Of a stretch of DNA of 12,844 nt, positions 10,001-12,844 are shown in pieces. How positions within the stretch are numbered: the first letter of the stretch is position 1; each line of letters starts with the position of its first letter. This DNA is from Flammeovirgaceae bacterium (GTDB lineage Bacteria; Bacteroidota; Bacteroidia; Cytophagales; MED-G16), in contig NZYP01000043.1 in the NCBI GenBank assembly GCA_002702205.1, forward strand, positions 31,871 through 44,714, written 5' to 3'. The position numbers and the translations under genes were made by a program. Under the pieces are notes generated by a model that saw nothing but the letters and a program-made list of their open reading frames with translations, had not been told where the DNA came from and searched no databases.

Positions 10001-10199
10001 TAATAAATTAGCTCATTTAACAAGTGTTGCCTCTGTAGGTAATTTTAAACCAACAGATCAAATGTACAACGTTAGAGATGAATTAATTGGACTCATTGAT
10101 GTTGAACTTAAAATATGGCAAGATATTAAAGAGAATGATTTAGTAAAATTAAATTCTACTATATTAGAAAATAACATTCAATTAATTTCTATTAATTAA
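7092..10199 (+). CDS. Secreted sortilin/VPS10-like Asp-box (BNR) beta-propeller protein
   Basis: This belongs to the large secreted 'glycosyl hydrolase / BNR-repeat / VPS10-like' family common in Bacteroidota, whose function is not established; no hydrolase catalytic set can be assigned. A signal peptide covers 1-20 (ending VDSSA, then Q). Asp-box motifs (S-x-D-x-G-x-x-W) occur at 76-83, 131-138, 183-190, 241-248, 291-298, 337-344 (ends in F), 590-597, 643-650 and 687-694, with a degenerate one at 378-385. Their distribution fits one or two propellers. A His/Asp cluster, HGDHHDLWID (351-360), lies between the blade groups and is typical of this family. Residues about 770-875 look like an immunoglobulin/FnIII-type beta domain (FIWNMRYDDAKGFDGLIMW). 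Residues 885-1035 are helical. No type IX secretion C-terminal domain or other sorting tail is visible. The gene lies 29 bases after the 811-residue gene and 26 bases before der. Confidence 0.9.
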   Translation: MKNSFIFIIISLFFYVDSSAQKKNKKNFQSIKYEIPNLNWRSIGPYRGGRASSVTGVSNSDNTYYFGATGGGVWKTTDSGQNWKNISDGFFGGSIGAISASQSDPNILYVGTGEKTVRGNVSPGYGGFWKSDDAGETWEKMNLDIDQVQVGRIAIHPKNPDIVYIAIIGDLFKNSKKRGVYKSSDGGKTWKHVLFSNERSGAVDISIDKNNPRIIFASTWNIRRTPYSLESGGEGSGLWKSTDGGETWVNISGNDGLPDGLWGISGVSVSPVNSKKIFALIENKDGGLFRSDDGGNSWKKINQDRNLRQRAWYYTRVYADTQNENRVYVMNVSFWRSEDDGKSFDRYRTPHGDHHDLWIDPKNNNRLIVADDGGAQVSNDDANNWSTYMNQPTAQYYRVATDNSFPYNILVAQQDNSTQRVPHRVNSGGISEGDWESSAGGESAHLAAKPDNPDIVYGGSYGGYLTRLDHSTGEVRSVNVWPNNPMGHGAEDMKFRFQWNFPIFFSPHDANKLYTTSNRFHVTYNEGEKWEVFSPDLTRNEKEKLGPSGGPITKDNTAVEYYATIFAACESPYEKDLFWAASDDGLIHVSKDGGKNWEDVTPNNSPKYLMWNSVEPDPFVEGGLYAAGTLYKTGDFQPYLYKTKDYGKTWEKITKGIPNNHFTRVLRADPNKEKLLYAGTESGMYVSFDDGISWNSFQLNLPLVPITDLTIKNNNLIAATQGRSLWLIDDLTPLHQLNDQVNKASIKLFKPIDSYRMGRASWGTPRNAGKNHHNGVEVFFNVDESLLNENTTISLQFLDEEKNLIKEFNNKSDENKLEVNDEKNSFIWNMRYDDAKGFDGLIMWAASLRGPIASPGKYHVKLTVNDKSEEQSFNILKDPRSNSTEGDLDEQFNFLLSVRDKVSDIHQTIIDIRLIRSQLNDLKSKISEEYPDMQTRINDIISRVTLVEEKLYQTKNRSGQDPLNFPIRLNNKLAHLTSVASVGNFKPTDQMYNVRDELIGLIDVELKIWQDIKENDLVKLNSTILENNIQLISIN

Positions 10200-10220
10200 A
10201 TTCGCCTTGGATTAATTAAT
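10191..10220 (+). terminator. Possible weak A/T hairpin between the Asp-box gene and der
   Basis: A perfect 9-base inverted repeat (ATTAATTAA at 10191-10199, TTAATTAAT at 10212-10220) surrounds a 12-base loop containing the only G/C-rich bases of the gap (TCGCCTTGG). It is followed by TTTTAATG, where ATG starts der. The first arm includes the stop codon of the upstream gene. The stem is entirely A/T, so it would be unstable. It could be a leaky terminator, an RNA-end feature or chance in A/T-rich DNA. Confidence 0.2.
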
Positions 10221-10225
10221 TTTTA

Positions 10226-11536
10226 ATGAGTAATATAGTTGCTATTGTTGGAAGACCTAATGTAGGTAAATCCACCCTTTTTAATAGATTAGTTGAGAAA
10301 AGAAAGGCTATAATTCATGATGAAAGTGGTGTAACAAGGGATAGACATTATGGTATTTCTGATTGGAACGGAAAAGTGTTTACTGTTATTGATACTGGAG
10401 GGTATGTAGAAAGTTCAGATAATATATTTGAAAGAAAAATTAAAGAACAAGTAATTCTAGCACTTAGAGAAGCCTCTATTATTTTATTTATGGTTGATTG
10501 TAAAGATGGTTTGACATCTTTAGATTCTGATTTTTCTAAAATAATTAGAGAATTAGATAAGGAGACTATTCTCGTCGCAAATAAAGCTGATAATTCTAAT
10601 TTAGAAATTAATTCTAATGAATTCTATGAGCTGGGACTAAAAAAAATTCCAATTATCCCTATTTCTTCAGTTAATGGTTCTGGGACTGGGGAATTACTTG
10701 ATTTGGTTGTTAATAAAATTAAAAATACTGATGAAAAATCAGAAGTTGAATTACCTAGAATCTCTATTCTTGGAAGACCCAACGTAGGGAAATCGTCTCT
10801 AACAAATTCAATCCTTGGAGAGGAAAGAAATATAGTAACTGAAATATCTGGAACTACTAGAGATTCCATTGATACTGAATATAATTTATTCAATAAAAAT
10901 TTTATTATAACAGACACAGCGGGTATCAGAAAAAAATCTAAGGTGAGAGAGAATATAGAATTCTATTCTGTTATGAGATCAATACAAGCTATGGAGAACA
11001 GTGATGTTACAATAATAATGATTGATGCTGAGCATGGTTTTGAAGGTCAAGATATGAATATATTATCTCTTGCCGTAAAGTACAAAAAAGGAGTTATTAT
11101 TATGGTTAATAAATGGGACCTAATTGAAAAAAATAATAGCACACTAAAAGAATATGAAAAACTTATTCAAAATAAAATTAGCCCATTTGATTATATCCCT
11201 ATCATTTTTTCATCAGTATTAAAAAAGCAAAGAATTTTTCAAGTTTTAGAGAAAGCCCTTGAGATATATGAAAATAGAAATCAAAAAATATCAACATCTC
11301 AACTTAATAATAAAATTTTACCTGAAATTAAAAAATACCCTCCACCTTCTAACAAAGGAAAATATATTAAAATTAAATACATAACTCAGCTTCCAACTAA
11401 CACTCCAACGTTTGCTTTCTTCTCCAATTTACCTCAATATATAAGAGAATCTTACAAGAGGTTTTTAATGAATAAATTACGTGAGCATTTTACATTAGAG
11501 GGAGTTCCAATAACAATAGTTTTCAGAAAAAAATAA
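10226..11536 (+). CDS. der: Ribosome-assembly GTPase Der (EngA)
   Basis: Der is an essential GTPase with two tandem G domains that acts in late assembly of the 50S ribosomal subunit. The first domain has G1 GRPNVGKS (9-16), G3 DTGG (56-59), G4 NKAD (119-122) and G5 near SSVNGSG (147-153). The second has G1 GRPNVGKS (183-190), a TTRDS switch (210-214), G3 DTAG (230-233), G4 NKWD (295-298) and G5 near SSV (329-331). The KH-like domain occupies about 355-436 and ends with the typical EGVPITIVFRKK. Length (436) is normal and no key motif is missing. It lies 26 bases after the Asp-box gene and 34 bases before the leuS ATG, so co-transcription with both is plausible. Confidence 0.98.
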   Translation: MSNIVAIVGRPNVGKSTLFNRLVEKRKAIIHDESGVTRDRHYGISDWNGKVFTVIDTGGYVESSDNIFERKIKEQVILALREASIILFMVDCKDGLTSLDSDFSKIIRELDKETILVANKADNSNLEINSNEFYELGLKKIPIIPISSVNGSGTGELLDLVVNKIKNTDEKSEVELPRISILGRPNVGKSSLTNSILGEERNIVTEISGTTRDSIDTEYNLFNKNFIITDTAGIRKKSKVRENIEFYSVMRSIQAMENSDVTIIMIDAEHGFEGQDMNILSLAVKYKKGVIIMVNKWDLIEKNNSTLKEYEKLIQNKISPFDYIPIIFSSVLKKQRIFQVLEKALEIYENRNQKISTSQLNNKILPEIKKYPPPSNKGKYIKIKYITQLPTNTPTFAFFSNLPQYIRESYKRFLMNKLREHFTLEGVPITIVFRKK

Positions 11537-11570
11537 AGCTTTAATTATTAATTAAATTGTATTTTTGAAG

Positions 11571-12782
11571 ATGAAATATAATTTTGAAAGAATTGAGAAA
11601 AAATGGCAAGAATACTGGGATAAAAATAAGACCTATAAAACAGAAATAAGTAATAAACCCAAATATTATGTCATGGATATGTTTCCATATCCTTCTGGAT
11701 CTGGGCTTCATGTAGGGCATCCCCTTGGCTATATAGCATCAGATATAATATCTAGATTCAAAAAGTTGAAAGGTTATAATGTTCTCCACCCTATGGGGTT
11801 TGACTCATTTGGGTTACCTGCAGAACAATATGCAATAAAAACCGGAAAACATCCTAAAGAAACTACTGAAAACAATATTTCAAAATTCAAAGAACAACTA
11901 AATCAACTAGGGTTATCATTTGACTGGGATAGAGAAGTAAGAACTAGTGATAGCAAGTATTATAAATGGACGCAATGGATATTTTTAAAACTCTATAATA
12001 GCTACTTCAATCATAAAAAAAATAAAACTGAAACTATAGAAAAATTAGAAATTCCTAATGAGTTATCAGCTAATGAAAAAATTAAATATATTGACTCAAA
12101 GAGGTTAGCATATATTGATGAAGTAGATGTTAATTGGTGTGAGGAGTTGGGTACTGTATTGTCCAATGAAGAAGTAATTGGGGGAGTAAGTGAAAGAGGA
12201 GGTTTTCCTGTGATAAGAAGGCCGATGACACAGTGGGTTATGAGAATAACTGATTTCTCAGAGAGACTTCTTAAAGATCTTGATACTCTTGATTGGCCTG
12301 ATTCAATTAAGTTATCACAAAAAAATTGGATTGGTAAATCTACTGGTGCTGAAATATCTTTTCCTATAGATAATAAAAGAAATATAAGAGTTTTCACAAC
12401 TAGACCAGATACTATTTATGGTGCTACATATTTAGTACTTGCACCTGAACACAAAATGGTAGAGAGTCTAACAACAGATGAGTATAGAAATCAAATTAAG
12501 GATTATGTTGATATGACTTCTAAAAAGAGTGAGCTTGAGAGACAAGAAAATGAAAAAAATAAAACAGGAGTATTTACTGGTTCTTTTGCTTTAAACCCTA
12601 TTTCAGAAGAAAAAGTTCCTATCTGGATATCAGATTATGTTTTATCTAGTTACGGTACAGGAGCAATAATGGCAGTCCCAGCTCATGATGAAAGAGATTA
12701 TGAGTTTGCATCTAAGTTTAACCTTGAAATTAAAGAAGTCATAAAAAATAATACTAAAGAAAAATGTTATACAAGGTTGTAA
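11571..12782 (+). CDS. leuS: Leucyl-tRNA synthetase, N-terminal part only; cut by a chimeric junction
   Basis: LeuRS charges tRNA-Leu and edits mischarged amino acids. The frame gives 403 residues against roughly 900 or more for Bacteroidota LeuRS. I start at ATG 11571 ([16 protein letters not shown]); the TTG at 11565 would add only two residues. Visible are the class-I HIGH motif as HVGH (47-50), the NWC region of the Bacteroidota insert (about 188-190), and the CP1 editing domain with the T-rich [13 protein letters not shown] (275-287) and [15 protein letters not shown] (362-376). In the editing domain, D373 corresponds to the universally conserved aspartate. Homology runs through EKCYT (residue 401, base 12773), where the family continues with G. 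The last two codons (AGG TTG) and the TAA at 12780-12782 belong to the antisense rpoA sequence that follows. The rest of CP1, the KMSKS region and the anticodon-binding domain are absent. Confidence 0.93.
   Translation: MKYNFERIEKKWQEYWDKNKTYKTEISNKPKYYVMDMFPYPSGSGLHVGHPLGYIASDIISRFKKLKGYNVLHPMGFDSFGLPAEQYAIKTGKHPKETTENNISKFKEQLNQLGLSFDWDREVRTSDSKYYKWTQWIFLKLYNSYFNHKKNKTETIEKLEIPNELSANEKIKYIDSKRLAYIDEVDVNWCEELGTVLSNEEVIGGVSERGGFPVIRRPMTQWVMRITDFSERLLKDLDTLDWPDSIKLSQKNWIGKSTGAEISFPIDNKRNIRVFTTRPDTIYGATYLVLAPEHKMVESLTTDEYRNQIKDYVDMTSKKSELERQENEKNKTGVFTGSFALNPISEEKVPIWISDYVLSSYGTGAIMAVPAHDERDYEFASKFNLEIKEVIKNNTKEKCYTRL
12773..12774. other. Inverted junction joining leuS to rpoA
   Basis: Plus-strand leuS homology ends with the Thr codon at 12771-12773, and minus-strand rpoA homology ends with the Pro codon at 12774-12776. 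No unexplained bases lie between them and no insertion-sequence end, repeat or recombination site is visible. Both truncated genes are normally essential, so a real rearrangement would require intact copies elsewhere. An amplification chimera or an assembly misjoin is the simpler reading. Confidence 0.75.
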
Positions 12783-12844
12783 AGGAGAAAATGTGAAAAT
12801 ACCGTGAAAATCATCGGCTTTTTCCATTACTATTTTTTCTGGTA
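12774..12844 (-). CDS. rpoA: N-terminal fragment of RNA polymerase alpha subunit (RpoA), start off the window
   Basis: RpoA is the essential alpha subunit that nucleates RNA polymerase assembly. Read leftward from the right edge, the frame gives [20 protein letters not shown] followed by LQP. This fits the opening of Bacteroidota RpoA, which runs about 'FQ.P-[DE]-K-[IV]-x-M-...-F.G.F.F.PLEPG[FY]G'. The match stops at the proline codon (12776-12774); the next codon is TGT rather than the glycine codon of PGFG. The ATG at 12827-12825 is an internal methionine, so the true start lies beyond the right edge. Only 23 codons are visible and the call rests on my memory of the family pattern, but the residue agreement is dense and ends sharply where the leuS match ends. 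Confidence 0.75.

Noticed and set aside
11540..11556. Perfect A/T palindrome TTTAATTA-T-TAATTAAA between der and leuS
   Set aside because: All A/T with a one-base centre and no T-run behind it. Too weak for a terminator and expected by chance at this composition.
11560..11567. TATTTTTG, an exact TAnnTTTG promoter-like octamer before leuS
   Set aside because: It lies only 3 bases before the ATG, so a transcript from it would start at or after the start codon. Probably chance in A/T-rich DNA.
11565..11570. TTG start for leuS
   Set aside because: The ATG at 11571 gives the usual LeuRS N-terminus [13 protein letters not shown]; the TTG adds only two unsupported residues.
12642..12827. Minus-strand open frame of 61 codons starting at 12827
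   Set aside because: Only the part right of 12774 is meaningful (rpoA fragment, whose real start is off the window). The remainder is antisense to conserved leuS sequence.
12766..12844. leuS continued by a frameshift near 12774 (shifted plus-strand frame reads [13 protein letters not shown] then stop)
   Set aside because: The shifted frame meets a TGA within a dozen codons and does not look like LeuRS beyond CYTG, whereas the minus strand reads as RpoA from exactly this point.

Overview
The window looks like an ordinary housekeeping stretch from a low-GC (about 30% by eye) member of the Bacteroidota, most likely a marine-type Flavobacteriia. The evidence is the close Bacteroidota character of the proteins (OEP/TolC, adaptor, KBL/SPT-like enzyme, sortilin-like Asp-box protein, LeuRS with the phylum-typical insert), strong A/T codon bias, near absence of Shine-Dalgarno sequences, and promoter-like boxes of the TAnnTTTG type. 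No tRNA, rRNA, CRISPR array, insertion sequence, phage gene or other mobile element was seen. All gaps between genes are under 100 bases.

Layout: two gene blocks diverge from an A/T-rich gap at 4537-4626. Leftward (minus strand) run thyA (thymidylate synthase), then a TolC-type outer-membrane channel and an HlyD/MacA-type membrane-fusion adaptor 2 bases apart, then a PLP-dependent alpha-oxoamine synthase (KBL/SPT family) that leaves the left edge. Rightward (plus strand) run a large uncharacterised membrane-anchored protein with propeller-like repeats, a secreted 1035-residue sortilin-like Asp-box protein, the ribosome-assembly GTPase Der, and leuS. The rightward gaps are 29, 26 and 34 bases, so that block may be one operon.

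The most notable feature is at the right end. The leuS frame stops after about 400 codons, less than half the normal length and before the KMSKS catalytic region. From 12774 to the right edge the minus strand instead reads as the N-terminus of RNA polymerase alpha subunit (RpoA). Both matches end at the same base, so an inverted junction between leuS and rpoA lies at about 12773/12774. Both genes are essential, so this is best explained as a chimeric join (amplification or assembly artefact) rather than biology. I did not find a convincing undescribed biological system. The best candidates for follow-up are the 811-residue unknown, the Asp-box protein beside it, and the lipid-type KBL/SPT enzyme.
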